Source: CBDCYN01 sp965224205
Lineage (GTDB): Bacteria > Planctomycetota > Phycisphaerae > Phycisphaerales > Phycisphaeraceae
DNA length: 64,000 nt
Assembly: GCA_965224205.1 (NCBI GenBank)
Contig: CBDCYN010000013.1
Coordinates: 124,001-188,000, forward strand
Direction: 5' to 3'
In this document: positions 8,170 through 16,816 of the stretch, one piece after another
How the letters are laid out: every line of letters starts with the position of its first letter
How positions within the stretch are numbered: position 1 is the first letter of the stretch
Program-made: the position numbers and the translations under genes
The notes under the pieces: model-generated
Database searches by the model: none
Seen by the model: the letters and a program-made list of their open reading frames with translations, nothing else
Told to the model about the DNA's origin: nothing

Positions 8170-9027
8170 ATGGCGGTAGAAACGGTTGACTCATCCGCGG
8201 CCCTAGACTCCGCGAACGTGGGGATCTACCGCACCGCGACCGTGGTCAAAGGCGGCCGTCGGTTTAGCTGGTCGGCGATGATCGTGGTCGGCGACCACAA
8301 CGGCAGTGTCGGGATCGGTTACGGCAAGGCCACCAGTGTCCCCGCGGCGATCGAGAAGGCTCAGAAGGTCGCCAAGCGGAAGATGGTGAAGGTGACGCTC
8401 AAGGGCGGGACCCTGCCCCACGAGGTGCTGGGGAAGTTTGGGGCGTCGTCGGTGAAGCTCATCCCCGCAGCCCCGGGGACGGGGGTGATCGCCGGTGCCA
8501 CCGTCCGGGCGGTGCTCGAGATGGCGGGTGTCCGCGATTGTCTGACCAAAGCTTTCGGATCGACCAATCAGAAAAACCTCTGTAAGGCCGCGATGGAGGG
8601 GCTCAAGGCGTTGCGGAGCAAGGAACAGATCGCCCAATTGCGGGGGGTCGAGATCCAGGCCAGTGCCGTCGAAGAGATGCTCGAAGCCGGTCAGCGGTAC
8701 GCGCCCACAGTGACCACCGTGGCCCCGAAAGCCAAAGCAGCGGGTAAGCCGAAAAAAGGCGACGGCAAAGGAAAACAACCCAAAACCAAGGGCACCAAGC
8801 CCGGAGCCACCGAGGATCCTGGCCACGTCGAGGTGAAAGATCAGCAGGCCACGGCGACCGCCACAGGGTCGCAAGAAACGGCCCCGGTACCCTCAGGGGG
8901 CGCGGTTCCCAACGAAACCGACGCCCCGCCCACAGCTGCGGAAACGTCTGAATCTCCTAAAGCCCAGGACGCCCCCGATGCTTCGTCAACGCCGCACACC
9001 ACGGGACAAGAGGAAAGCAAATCATAA
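8170..9027 (+). CDS. rpsE: 30S ribosomal protein uS5 (S5) with long C-terminal extension
   Basis: Small-subunit fidelity protein. The ATG at 8170 follows a GGGGGAGG ribosome-binding site and gives 285 residues against about 167 in E. coli. The double-stranded RNA-binding-like part (GRRFSWSAMIVVGDHNGSVG) and the C-terminal domain (AGVRDCLTKAFGSTNQKN) end near residue 165. After that come about 120 residues rich in Lys, Pro, Ala, Thr and Glu (GKPKKGDGKGKQPKTKGTKP, then an acidic/Ser/Thr end). The extension is predicted to be disordered. uL30 (rpmD), which normally follows, is not present. Confidence 0.95.
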   Translation: MAVETVDSSAALDSANVGIYRTATVVKGGRRFSWSAMIVVGDHNGSVGIGYGKATSVPAAIEKAQKVAKRKMVKVTLKGGTLPHEVLGKFGASSVKLIPAAPGTGVIAGATVRAVLEMAGVRDCLTKAFGSTNQKNLCKAAMEGLKALRSKEQIAQLRGVEIQASAVEEMLEAGQRYAPTVTTVAPKAKAAGKPKKGDGKGKQPKTKGTKPGATEDPGHVEVKDQQATATATGSQETAPVPSGGAVPNETDAPPTAAETSESPKAQDAPDASSTPHTTGQEESKS

Positions 9028-9068
9028 ATGACGATGGTGCCTAGCGCCCATCGGGAGCAGTTACCGTT

Positions 9069-9545
9069 ATGATGATCCATGAAATCACCTCGCAGGTCGG
9101 CGCCCACAAGAAGCGCAAGCGGATTGGCCGCGGCATCGGGTCGGGGCACGGCAAGACATGTGGCCGCGGCCACAAGGGCGCCGGATCGCGTTCGGGCTGG
9201 ACCGGTTCGATCCGCGCCAGCCGCGAAGGGGGGCAGATGCCGTTCTTTAGGCGGATCCCCAAGCGTGGGTTTTCCAATGCGTTATTCAAAAAGCACTTTG
9301 CGATCGTTAACATCAAGGCGATCGAAGCCCGTTTCCCGGATGGTGCCCAGATCGGTCCCCCGCAATTCGTTGAAGCGGGTCTGGTCCGTAGCGGCGTGGT
9401 GCCCGTGAAAGTATTAGGGGAGGGGCAACTGACCAAGAAGCTGCACATCACGGCCACGGCGTTCAGCCGATCCGCGCAAGAGAAGATCACCCAAGCGGGC
9501 GGGACAGCGACGTTGATCCAGAAGGAACCGAAGGAGGAGTCTTGA
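9069..9545 (+). CDS. rplO: 50S ribosomal protein uL15 (L15)
   Basis: Large-subunit assembly protein. It has 158 residues (ATG at 9069, an alternative ATG at 9072). The glycine/arginine-rich N-terminal segment RIGRGIGSGHGKTCGRGHKG is characteristic. It follows rpsE directly after a 41-nt gap, so there is no room for rpmD between them. secY follows after 93 nt. Confidence 0.96.
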   Translation: MMIHEITSQVGAHKKRKRIGRGIGSGHGKTCGRGHKGAGSRSGWTGSIRASREGGQMPFFRRIPKRGFSNALFKKHFAIVNIKAIEARFPDGAQIGPPQFVEAGLVRSGVVPVKVLGEGQLTKKLHITATAFSRSAQEKITQAGGTATLIQKEPKEES

Positions 9546-9638
9546 CCGCTCCGGGCCGATGCGCGGCGGTGCGTTGAGCGTCGCGGATCAGCGAATGACC
9601 GTCCTATCAAGCCGAGGTTTCTGAGATAGCTATCGATC

Positions 9639-11015
9639 ATGCTCCAAGCCTTTATCAACATGTGGCGGGTGGCGGAGCTCCGCAACAAGCTGCTGTTTAC
9701 CATCTCGATGCTGGGGATCTACCGCATCGGGTTCTTTATCCCGCTGCCGGCGGTCGACCAGTCGGAGCTGGCCAAGTGGGCCCAGGAAAACGCCTCGGGC
9801 GGGGCGTTGGGCAACATCATCGCGTACGTCAACATCTTCACCGGTGGGGGGCTGGGCCAGTCGACGATCTTCACCCTCGGGGTGATGCCTTATATCTCGG
9901 CCGCGATCATCTTTCAGCTGCTAGCCACGGTGGTCCCGTCCCTTCAGCAGCTCCAGAAAGAAGGGCCCGGCGGGCGGCAGAAGATCCAGGAGTACACGCG
10001 TTACGCGACCGTGGGGCTGTGCATCGTTCAATCGATCTTCTGGCTTCAGTACCTTAAAGGCTCGAAGTTCGTGATCGATACGTATGAAACGAGCCTGACG
10101 TTTTGGGCCTGCGGGATGGTGGGGCTGACCAGCGGGACGGTGTTCCTGATGTGGCTGGGCGAGCAGATCGACAAGTACGGGATCGGTAACGGGGTGTCGC
10201 TGATCATCACCGCGGGGATCGTCTCGCACATGCCCGACGCGATCATGCAGATCTACCAGGGGTTTTCGATCAGCGCCTCGGACACCCAGCCGTTCCACCT
10301 CGACACGGTGTTCTTCTTGTTGGCCGCGTTCGTGATCGTGGTGGCGGGGTCGATCGTGATCACCCAGGGCCAGCGGCGGATCCCGATCCAGCAGGCCAAG
10401 CACACGCGTGGGCGGCGGGTCTACGGGGGCCAGCGCAGCTTCCTGCCGCTTCGGGTCAACCACGGGGGGGTGATGCCGATCATCTTCGCCAGCTCACTGA
10501 TGATCTTCCCCTCGATGCTGATCGGGTACCTCGACAGCGTGTGGGACTCGTCGATCGTCGATTTCCTCAACCGCAACCTGCGGGTGCAGGGGTATATCTA
10601 CGTGTTAACGTATATCGGGCTGATCTACTTCTTTGCGTATTTCTGGACCACGGTGCAGTTCCAGCCCAAGGAGATGGCCACGCAGCTGCGCGACCACGGC
10701 AGCTTTATCCCCGGTCTGCGCCCGGGGCCGCGCACGGCTGAATACCTCGAGACGGTCATGGAGCGGATCACATATGTCGGGGCGGGGTTCCTGGCGATCA
10801 TCGCGATCATCCCGACGATCGTGGCGGGGGTGTTCCGGATCCCGTTTACGGTCTCGAGCTTCTTGGGGGGCACGGGGTTGCTGATCGTGGTCAGCGTGAT
10901 GCTGGATTTCATCCAGCGGATCGAGGCGAGCTTGATGATGCGTAATTATGAAGGGTTCCTCAGCTCCGGCGGGGCCAAGGGGCGGCGGATCCGCGGGGCG
11001 CGGCCGACGGCGTGA
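9639..11015 (+). CDS. secY: Preprotein translocase subunit SecY
   Basis: Channel-forming subunit of the SecYEG translocon in the inner membrane. It has 458 residues with about ten hydrophobic segments. N-terminal features are LRNKLLFTISMLGIYRIGFFIPLP (TM1) and LGVMPYISAAIIFQLL (TM2). The loop RRIPIQQAKHTRGRRVYGGQ is the cytosolic C4 region, and the C5 part has MATQLRDHGSFIPGLRPGPRT. The C-terminal tail is basic (GGAKGRRIRGARPTA). It lies between rplO and map; adk, often found between secY and map, is absent. Confidence 0.97.
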   Translation: MLQAFINMWRVAELRNKLLFTISMLGIYRIGFFIPLPAVDQSELAKWAQENASGGALGNIIAYVNIFTGGGLGQSTIFTLGVMPYISAAIIFQLLATVVPSLQQLQKEGPGGRQKIQEYTRYATVGLCIVQSIFWLQYLKGSKFVIDTYETSLTFWACGMVGLTSGTVFLMWLGEQIDKYGIGNGVSLIITAGIVSHMPDAIMQIYQGFSISASDTQPFHLDTVFFLLAAFVIVVAGSIVITQGQRRIPIQQAKHTRGRRVYGGQRSFLPLRVNHGGVMPIIFASSLMIFPSMLIGYLDSVWDSSIVDFLNRNLRVQGYIYVLTYIGLIYFFAYFWTTVQFQPKEMATQLRDHGSFIPGLRPGPRTAEYLETVMERITYVGAGFLAIIAIIPTIVAGVFRIPFTVSSFLGGTGLLIVVSVMLDFIQRIEASLMMRNYEGFLSSGGAKGRRIRGARPTA

Positions 11016-11142
11016 CCGGCTTGATGGGTCGTCGGCCGGCGGGTCGATCTGGGTTGCAAACCGTGGATACGTTGGCAACATTTTATGTTGTTTATATAAT
11101 GAGGTATTCCGCGCTTGAATAGGTCGCGAAAGAAGGAGAACC

Positions 11143-11931
11143 ATGGCGCGGGTCACCGTGTACCTGAAAAGTAAAGAAGAAATCGAGAAGATGCGCGCCG
11201 CGGGTCGGATCGTCCACGAGGTTCTCCAACGCTGCGGGCAGATGTGCCAGCCGGGGGTGACGACCCGGGAAATCGATGAAGAGGCTTACCGCCTTTTTAC
11301 CGCCCGAGGGGCCCGTGGGCTGTTCAAGCATTACCCGACTTACCGCCCGGGTGAGGGGTTTCCATCGAACCTGTGCATCAGCGTTAACGACGAGGTGGTG
11401 CACGGGATCGCGGGGGACCGCAAGATCGAAAACGGCGATATCGTCGGGGTTGACTGCGGGGTCGAGTTGGACGGGTGGTGCGGCGACTCGGCTAAGACCT
11501 TCATGGTGGGGGACACCCAACCGGACGTTAAGGCCCTGTGCCAGACCACGGAACACGTGCTTGACATCGCGATCGCGAACATCAAGCCGGGCAAGAAATG
11601 GAGTGAAATCGCCAGACTGATGCAAAATTACGCGGAGCAAGCGGGGCTGAGCGTGGTCCGTGATTTCGTAGGTCACGGGATCGGCCGCAAGATGCACGAG
11701 CCGCCCCAGGTCCCTAATTTTACAAGTCGAGCCTTGTTGAGTAACGATATCGATTTGCAAGAGGGGATGACGTTAGCGGTGGAGCCGATGTGCAATCTGG
11801 GCGGAGTCGAAGTCAGAACCCTCGATGATGGCTGGACCGTCACGACGGTTGACGGATCGCCTTCAGCTCATTTTGAGCACACAATCGCGGTGACCGCGAC
11901 GGGAGCGGAGGTGTTGACCGATGGGCGGTGA
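11143..11931 (+). CDS. map: Methionine aminopeptidase, type I
   Basis: Removes the initiator methionine from nascent proteins in the cytosol. It has 262 residues, the type Ia length. Metal ligands of the pita-bread fold are visible: the two Asp in GVDCGVELDGWCGDSAKTF, His in DFVGHGIGRKMHEPP, Glu in LAVEPM and Glu in SAHFEHTIAV. Start ATG 11143 has AAGGAGAACC upstream, one of the best ribosome-binding sites in the cluster. Confidence 0.97.
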   Translation: MARVTVYLKSKEEIEKMRAAGRIVHEVLQRCGQMCQPGVTTREIDEEAYRLFTARGARGLFKHYPTYRPGEGFPSNLCISVNDEVVHGIAGDRKIENGDIVGVDCGVELDGWCGDSAKTFMVGDTQPDVKALCQTTEHVLDIAIANIKPGKKWSEIARLMQNYAEQAGLSVVRDFVGHGIGRKMHEPPQVPNFTSRALLSNDIDLQEGMTLAVEPMCNLGGVEVRTLDDGWTVTTVDGSPSAHFEHTIAVTATGAEVLTDGR

Positions 11932-12077
11932 GTTCGGGGCCAGGGGCGGCTGTCACGTCGTGATCAGGCCGTGGACGCCGTGATGACATTGACCTGCGTC
12001 CTAGGACCCCGTTTGTGGGCGTAAACGTGTTGGCAGCGTCAAGGGCCGATTTAAAATGCTGAGTTCTCAAGAATACA

Positions 12078-12293
12078 ATGCCTAAAGAAGAAAAAATACA
12101 GGTCGAAGGCGAGGTGATCGACGCGTTGCCGAACGCGATGTTCCGTGTCCGGTTAGAGAACGATCACGAGATCTGCGCAACGATCTCGGGCAAGATGCGG
12201 ATGCACTATATCCGTGTCCTTCCCGGCGACCGGGTGACGGTCGATATCAGCCCTTATGACCTAACCAAAGGACGGATCACGTTTCGTCATTAA
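12078..12293 (+). CDS. infA: Translation initiation factor IF-1
   Basis: OB-fold protein that binds the ribosomal A site during initiation. It has 71 residues, the family's usual length. The sequence VEGEVIDALPNAMFRVRLEN and MRMHYIRVLPGDRVTVDISPYDLTKGRI is diagnostic. It lies between map and rpmJ as in many bacteria. Confidence 0.97.
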   Translation: MPKEEKIQVEGEVIDALPNAMFRVRLENDHEICATISGKMRMHYIRVLPGDRVTVDISPYDLTKGRITFRH

Positions 12294-12349
12294 CCTACCC
12301 GTAAGTCTAGAACTTGGGATGAGCCTCATCTCAACAAGAGAGATCGATT

Positions 12350-12463
12350 ATGAAAGTCCGAAGCAGCGTCAAGCGGATCTGCGAAAACTGTAAGATCATA
12401 CGTCGCAAAGGGGTTGTTCGCGTCATTTGCACAAACCCTAAGCACAAGCAAAGACAGGGTTAA
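12350..12463 (+). CDS. rpmJ: 50S ribosomal protein bL36 (L36), zinc form
   Basis: Smallest large-subunit protein, 37 residues, read directly from the DNA: starts MKVRSSVKRICENCKIIRRK and ends KHKQRQG before TAA at 12461-12463. The zinc ligands Cys11, Cys14, Cys27 and His32 are all present, so this is the C+ form. It lies between infA and rpsM as expected. No other small gene is visible in the 181 nt that follow. Confidence 0.95.
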   Translation: MKVRSSVKRICENCKIIRRKGVVRVICTNPKHKQRQG

Positions 12464-12644
12464 CGATAAAATCAAGTCGTCAGCTCGCCGTTTTTTTCGC
12501 CCCCCTATGTGCAAAGCGACCTACTTTTGAGTAGATTATGGGCCTTGAATGAAGGCACGAAGAAACGGCAGGTGGTTGCACCCGTTTGTTGTCTCTAACA
12601 GGCCGTTCGATCGAATTCTGTGATGACCCTAAGGTTGTGAAATT

Positions 12645-13028
12645 ATGCCACGTATTTCAGGTGTCGATATCCCCGACAACAAACCGATCCGTATTGCCCT
12701 CCGTTATATCTATGGGATAGGCCCCGTCAACGCGGAGCTGGTCCTTCAAGAAGCAGAGATCGATGGCACCGTCCGTGCCAATCAATTGACGGAAGATCAG
12801 CTGGCGAGCATCGCCACGATTATTGACAACACTTATATCGTCGAAGGGGCGCTGCGTCGCTCCGTGACACAGAACATCAGTCGGTTGCGGGATATCCGAA
12901 GCTACCGGGGGGAGCGTCACCGCCGGGGCCTGCCGGTACGGGGCCAGCGTACCCGCACCAACGCCCGCACCCGCAAGGGGCGCAAGAAGACGGTAGCCGG
13001 AAAGAAAGGCGTCAAGGGGATAAAGTAA
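12645..13028 (+). CDS. rpsM: 30S ribosomal protein uS13 (S13)
   Basis: Small-subunit head protein that contacts uS19 and P-site tRNA. It has 127 residues and begins MPRISGVDIPDNKPIRIALR. The helix-two-turn-helix part (YIYGIGPVNAELVLQEAEID) and the basic C-terminus (GERHRRGLPVRGQRTRTNAR) are conserved. It is the first gene of the alpha-operon part. Confidence 0.97.
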   Translation: MPRISGVDIPDNKPIRIALRYIYGIGPVNAELVLQEAEIDGTVRANQLTEDQLASIATIIDNTYIVEGALRRSVTQNISRLRDIRSYRGERHRRGLPVRGQRTRTNARTRKGRKKTVAGKKGVKGIK

Positions 13029-13116
13029 ACCGGATGTGCCCGTACGCGCGATCGCAGGCGTGAGCGGGTGGTTAAGTTTTTTTTGACAGCGGGACCGGCC
13101 GCGTGTTGGCATCACT

Positions 13117-13494
13117 ATGGCTAAAAAAGCTAAAAAAATCCGTAAGAACGTCAGCAGGGGGATCGCCTACGTGAAGGCGTCGTTTAACAACACGCAGATC
13201 ACGATCACCGATCTCAACGGGGAGACCCTTTGCTGGGACTCAGCGGGAACGGTTGGCTTCAAAGGGTCACGTAAGAGCACCCCGTACGCGGCGACGCTAG
13301 CCGCCGAATCCGCGGCGTCCAAGGCCAGGAAGATGGGGATGTACGAGGTCGAGGTGCGGATCAGGGGTGCCGGATCCGGCAGAGAAAGCGCCGTGACGGC
13401 TCTGCAAAGGGCCGGCTTGAGGATCACCGCGGTCGAGGACCACACCCCGATCCCCCATAACGGGTGTCGCCCGAAAAAGAAACGGCGTGTGTGA
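13117..13494 (+). CDS. rpsK: 30S ribosomal protein uS11 (S11)
   Basis: Platform protein of the small subunit. It has 125 residues. The sequence has ASFNNTQITITDLNGETLCW, SAGTVGFKGSRKSTPYAA and the C-terminal DHTPIPHNGCRPKKKRRV, all typical. uS4 (rpsD), which usually follows rpsK, is missing; the 208-nt gap before rpoA has no open frame of the right kind. Confidence 0.97.
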   Translation: MAKKAKKIRKNVSRGIAYVKASFNNTQITITDLNGETLCWDSAGTVGFKGSRKSTPYAATLAAESAASKARKMGMYEVEVRIRGAGSGRESAVTALQRAGLRITAVEDHTPIPHNGCRPKKKRRV

Positions 13495-13702
13495 CCCTTC
13501 ATGTTGGCGGCGACTCGATCTGAATTCTACACACGGGACGTAAAGATCATCCACTCCACGCTGCGGTGGCGACCCCGCCAAGCACGGGGCCGCGAGCCCA
13601 AGAAACAGGCCGGGCCGGGAACGGGCCAAGCGTGACAAAACCCAGATGGATCGAGCGGTCGGGCACAGGACAAATCTGACCTGGTAATAAACCCTGGAGT
13701 AT

Positions 13703-14710
13703 ATGACGATGCGTATCCAATGGCGTGGCTTGGAACTCCCCAGCAAGATCGTTCCAGACCCGGATCTCAACAGCAGCACCTACGGGAAGTTCGTCGTCGA
13801 GCCTTTTGAACGCGGGTTCGGGACCACGATCGGCAACAGCATCCGCCGCGTGCTGCTCTCGAGCCTCGAAGGGGCGGCGGTGACCGCGGTGAAGATCCGT
13901 GGCGCCGATCATGAGTTCATGAGCCTCGAGGGCGTGATGGAGGACGTGACCGACATCGTCCTCAACGTCAAGAACATGATCGTGTCCATGGATTCCGACG
14001 AGCCCAAAACCATGAAGCTGCGGGCCGAAGGCCCCGGGCAGGTGACCTGCGACCTGATCGAAGCCGACACCTCGATCACCATCCACAACAAAGACCTCGT
14101 GTTGGTGACCCTCACCAAAGAGATCGATTTCGACATGGACTTCGTGGTCAAGAAGGGCCGCGGCTACGTGCCCGCCAGCGAGCAGTACGACGCGACCGAG
14201 GACCAAGAAGTGGGGTGGATCCCGATCGACGCGATCTACTCGCCCGTGACCCGCGTGCGTTACAGCGTCGAGGACACGCGCGTGGGCCAGAAGACCAATT
14301 ATGACAAGCTCACGCTCGAGGTGTGGACCAACGGCACGGTAACCCCGGAGATGGCCCTGGTCGAAGCCGCGAAGATCCTGCGTAAGCACCTCAACCCGTT
14401 TGTCCAGTACTCCGAGATGGGCCAAGAAACCGCCAGCGAAGCCGCCGCCGCCGCCGCGGGGGTCGACCGTGAGCTGGTCCGCAAGCTGCAGATGCCGATC
14501 GGGTCACTAGAGCTATCGGCGCGGGCCAGCAACTGTCTGGAGATGGCCAAGATCACCACCGTAGCCGACCTGGTGACCATGAGCGAGAACGATTTGTTAA
14601 AGGTCCGCTCCTTCGGCAAGACCTCGTTGCGGGAGGTCAAACGCAAGCTTACCGACATGAACCTGACGCTAGGCATGGAACTACCCGAAGAGATGCAGGC
14701 CAGCGTGTAA
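13703..14710 (+). CDS. rpoA: DNA-directed RNA polymerase subunit alpha
   Basis: Alpha subunit, scaffold for RNA polymerase assembly and contact point for activators. It has 335 residues. The N-terminal dimerisation domain (about 1-235) includes ERGFGTTIGNSIRRVLLSSL. After an Ala/Glu-rich linker the C-terminal domain (about 255-330) has LELSARASNCLEMAKITTVA and KVRSFGKTSLREVKRKL, the DNA/activator-binding helices. The ATG at 13703 is preceded by TGGAG; a second ATG two codons later is possible. Confidence 0.97.
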   Translation: MTMRIQWRGLELPSKIVPDPDLNSSTYGKFVVEPFERGFGTTIGNSIRRVLLSSLEGAAVTAVKIRGADHEFMSLEGVMEDVTDIVLNVKNMIVSMDSDEPKTMKLRAEGPGQVTCDLIEADTSITIHNKDLVLVTLTKEIDFDMDFVVKKGRGYVPASEQYDATEDQEVGWIPIDAIYSPVTRVRYSVEDTRVGQKTNYDKLTLEVWTNGTVTPEMALVEAAKILRKHLNPFVQYSEMGQETASEAAAAAAGVDRELVRKLQMPIGSLELSARASNCLEMAKITTVADLVTMSENDLLKVRSFGKTSLREVKRKLTDMNLTLGMELPEEMQASV

Positions 14711-14763
14711 TTTCCTATGATAGGGCGTCGCCTCGTGATCGAGACGGCGGCGGAGATTTCATC

Positions 14764-15378
14764 ATGAGGCACCGAATCGCGGGTTTTAAGCTAGGCCGAG
14801 ACACCGAGCACCGCCGGGCTCTGAGGCGGAACCTGGCGGTGGCCTTGTTCACCCACGGGCAGATCACGACCACGATCCCCAAAGCCAAGAGCGTCAAACC
14901 GTTCGTCGAGAAGCTCATCACCGCCGCCCGCAAGGGGGATCTGGCCTCGCGGCGACGGGTGATCGCCCAGCTCCAGGACCGCATCATGGTCAAGCACGAC
15001 GACGACCCCGACGTCGAGCGCAACCGGTACGGCGAGCTGGTCAAAGGGCCTAAGGTCGTCAAGAAATTATTCGACGAGATCGGCCCCAGCTTCAAGGACC
15101 GCCAAGGCGGGTACACCCGGATCATCCGCCTCGGCACCCACCGGGTCGGCGATGGCAGTGATTTATGCGTCCTGCAACTGGTCGGTCACGAGGAGTCCGG
15201 CCCGCAGGTCTCGGGCCAGTATTCGCGTCGCCGCGACAAAGCCAACCGCCGCATGGAGATCGCCGCGAAACTGCGCAAGGCGTCATCCGCACCACCCCCG
15301 GGTGATACCCCTAAAGAAGCGGCTGCCCCGGCCGGCACCGACGATCAAGCGGACCCCGACAAAGACGCCAGCGAATAG
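14764..15378 (+). CDS. rplQ: 50S ribosomal protein bL17 (L17) with C-terminal extension
   Basis: Large-subunit protein, here 204 residues against about 127 in E. coli. The first 125 residues match the family (MRHRIAGFKLGRDTEHRRAL, RNLAVALFTHGQITTTIPKAK, GGYTRIIRL, where D-x-A is replaced by LGTHRVGDGSD before LCVLQLV). The last 75 residues are low-complexity, first basic (YSRRRDKANRRMEIAAKLRK) then Pro/Ala/Asp-rich, ending DPDKDASE. It is the last gene of the ribosomal cluster and is convergent with the phosphatase gene at 15446. Confidence 0.95.
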   Translation: MRHRIAGFKLGRDTEHRRALRRNLAVALFTHGQITTTIPKAKSVKPFVEKLITAARKGDLASRRRVIAQLQDRIMVKHDDDPDVERNRYGELVKGPKVVKKLFDEIGPSFKDRQGGYTRIIRLGTHRVGDGSDLCVLQLVGHEESGPQVSGQYSRRRDKANRRMEIAAKLRKASSAPPPGDTPKEAAAPAGTDDQADPDKDASE

Positions 15379-15445
15379 CCGGTGGTCGAGGCCGGGGCGT
15401 GTCCTTTCTGATCACATCACGACACCAGATTCGCTGTGTCTCTAC

Positions 15446-16813
15446 CTAGACCTGGCGTTGGATGATCAACGCGGTCAAGTCGTCCTGCTGACCCGCGCCG
15501 TCCGCGAACGTCTCCAAAGTTCTCATGAGCTCTTCTAACAGCGCCGCTGCGCCGCTAGCGTGGTGCTCATTGATCACCTGGCCCACCCGGTCTTGGCCAA
15601 AGAGCTGGCCGTGGCGGTCAGCTTGTTCATAGACCCCATCGGTTATCAGGCCTAATACGTCTCCGGGCTGCATCACGAGGGGGGGAGGCTGATCCCATCG
15701 ATCGTGATTCACCACACCCAGCGGCGGGCTCGAGGCCATGTGCCAGCTGCACCGCTGGTCCGCGGCGTGGTAGTGCAGCACCGGTCCTTGCCCAGCGGCG
15801 TGGTACTCGACCACGTGTCGTCGGGGGTCTAGCCGGCCCAGGAAAGCGGTGACGAACCGGTTCGAAGCCAGGTCCTCGATCAGCTGGGCGTTCATCCGGG
15901 TCACCAGATCATCCAAACCCGCCCCCAGCCGCAGCCCGATCCGGAACATCGCCCGTACCTGCGTCACGCTCAGCGCCGGCCCGATCCCGTGGCCCGTGGC
16001 GTCGGCGAGCATGACCATCATGGCCCCTTCCGATCCGTCCGTGGCGACCGGGTGGACAAAATCATAGATGTCTCCGCCCGTGCGGTCGGCCGGTCGCCCC
16101 AGACAGGCCAGGTCGTAACCCGGGACCACCGGCGGCTGATCGGGCAACACGCCCTGTTGGATCTGGCGGGCCAGGTCCAGGTCGCGTTCGAGCTTGAGCT
16201 TGACCAGCCGTTCTTCAAGCAGCTGCGCCCGTTGGAGGGCCACCGCCGCTTGGCTGGCGAGCACCTGGGCGATGTGCTCGTCTTCGCGGCTAAACGAGCG
16301 GCGCGACGGGTTGAGCATCTGCAACACCCCCACCAGCCGGCCCTCGAAGCCGATCAGCGGGATGCTGAGCATGCTGCGGGTGTGGTAGCCGGTCTGCTCG
16401 TCGACCCGTCGGCTAAACCGCGGCTCCTCGGCGCAGTCCGCGACGTTGATGACGTTGCGGGTGCGCGCGCACAACCCGGCGATCCCCTGGTCGATCTCGA
16501 TACGGATCTCCCCGCTGCTTACGCCCGTACCCACCGAGGAATAGAGCTGCTGGCGAGACTCATCGAGCAAAAACACCGTGCCACGCTCTGCCAAGAGGAC
16601 TTGGCGACCCGCTTCGATCACCCGCTCGAGCATCTCGTGCAGGTCGCACGGCGCGCTGAGCTGGCGCGTCACTTCCATCACCCGTAGCAATGACTGGGCG
16701 TCGATCTGCGGGGTCGCGGGTTCGGGCACAGCGTGATCTCCAATCCAGCTACCCCAGATGATACCTGTTTTGCGTCCCGCCAGGCAGGGCCGAGCATCAA
16801 AGGATTTCAGCAT
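15446..16813 (-). CDS. GAF domain / SpoIIE-type serine phosphatase (PP2C family)
   Basis: Predicted regulatory phosphatase of 455 residues. A GAF sensor domain lies at about residues 50-200 (MLERVIEAGRQVLLAERGTV, GLCARTRNVINVADC). A short coiled stretch (EERLVKLKLERDLDLARQIQ) leads into the SpoIIE/PP2C catalytic domain. Metal-binding acidic residues are visible in DRTGGDIYDF, MLADATGHGIG, GLITDGVYEQ and QQDDLTALI. Such proteins usually act on anti-sigma-factor antagonists; no partner is seen here. It begins 3 nt after the mraY stop, so the two are probably cotranscribed. The first 30 residues may not be translated if a later start is used. Confidence 0.88.
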   Translation of the reverse strand: MLKSFDARPCLAGRKTGIIWGSWIGDHAVPEPATPQIDAQSLLRVMEVTRQLSAPCDLHEMLERVIEAGRQVLLAERGTVFLLDESRQQLYSSVGTGVSSGEIRIEIDQGIAGLCARTRNVINVADCAEEPRFSRRVDEQTGYHTRSMLSIPLIGFEGRLVGVLQMLNPSRRSFSREDEHIAQVLASQAAVALQRAQLLEERLVKLKLERDLDLARQIQQGVLPDQPPVVPGYDLACLGRPADRTGGDIYDFVHPVATDGSEGAMMVMLADATGHGIGPALSVTQVRAMFRIGLRLGAGLDDLVTRMNAQLIEDLASNRFVTAFLGRLDPRRHVVEYHAAGQGPVLHYHAADQRCSWHMASSPPLGVVNHDRWDQPPPLVMQPGDVLGLITDGVYEQADRHGQLFGQDRVGQVINEHHASGAAALLEELMRTLETFADGAGQQDDLTALIIQRQV

Positions 16814-16816
16814 CTT

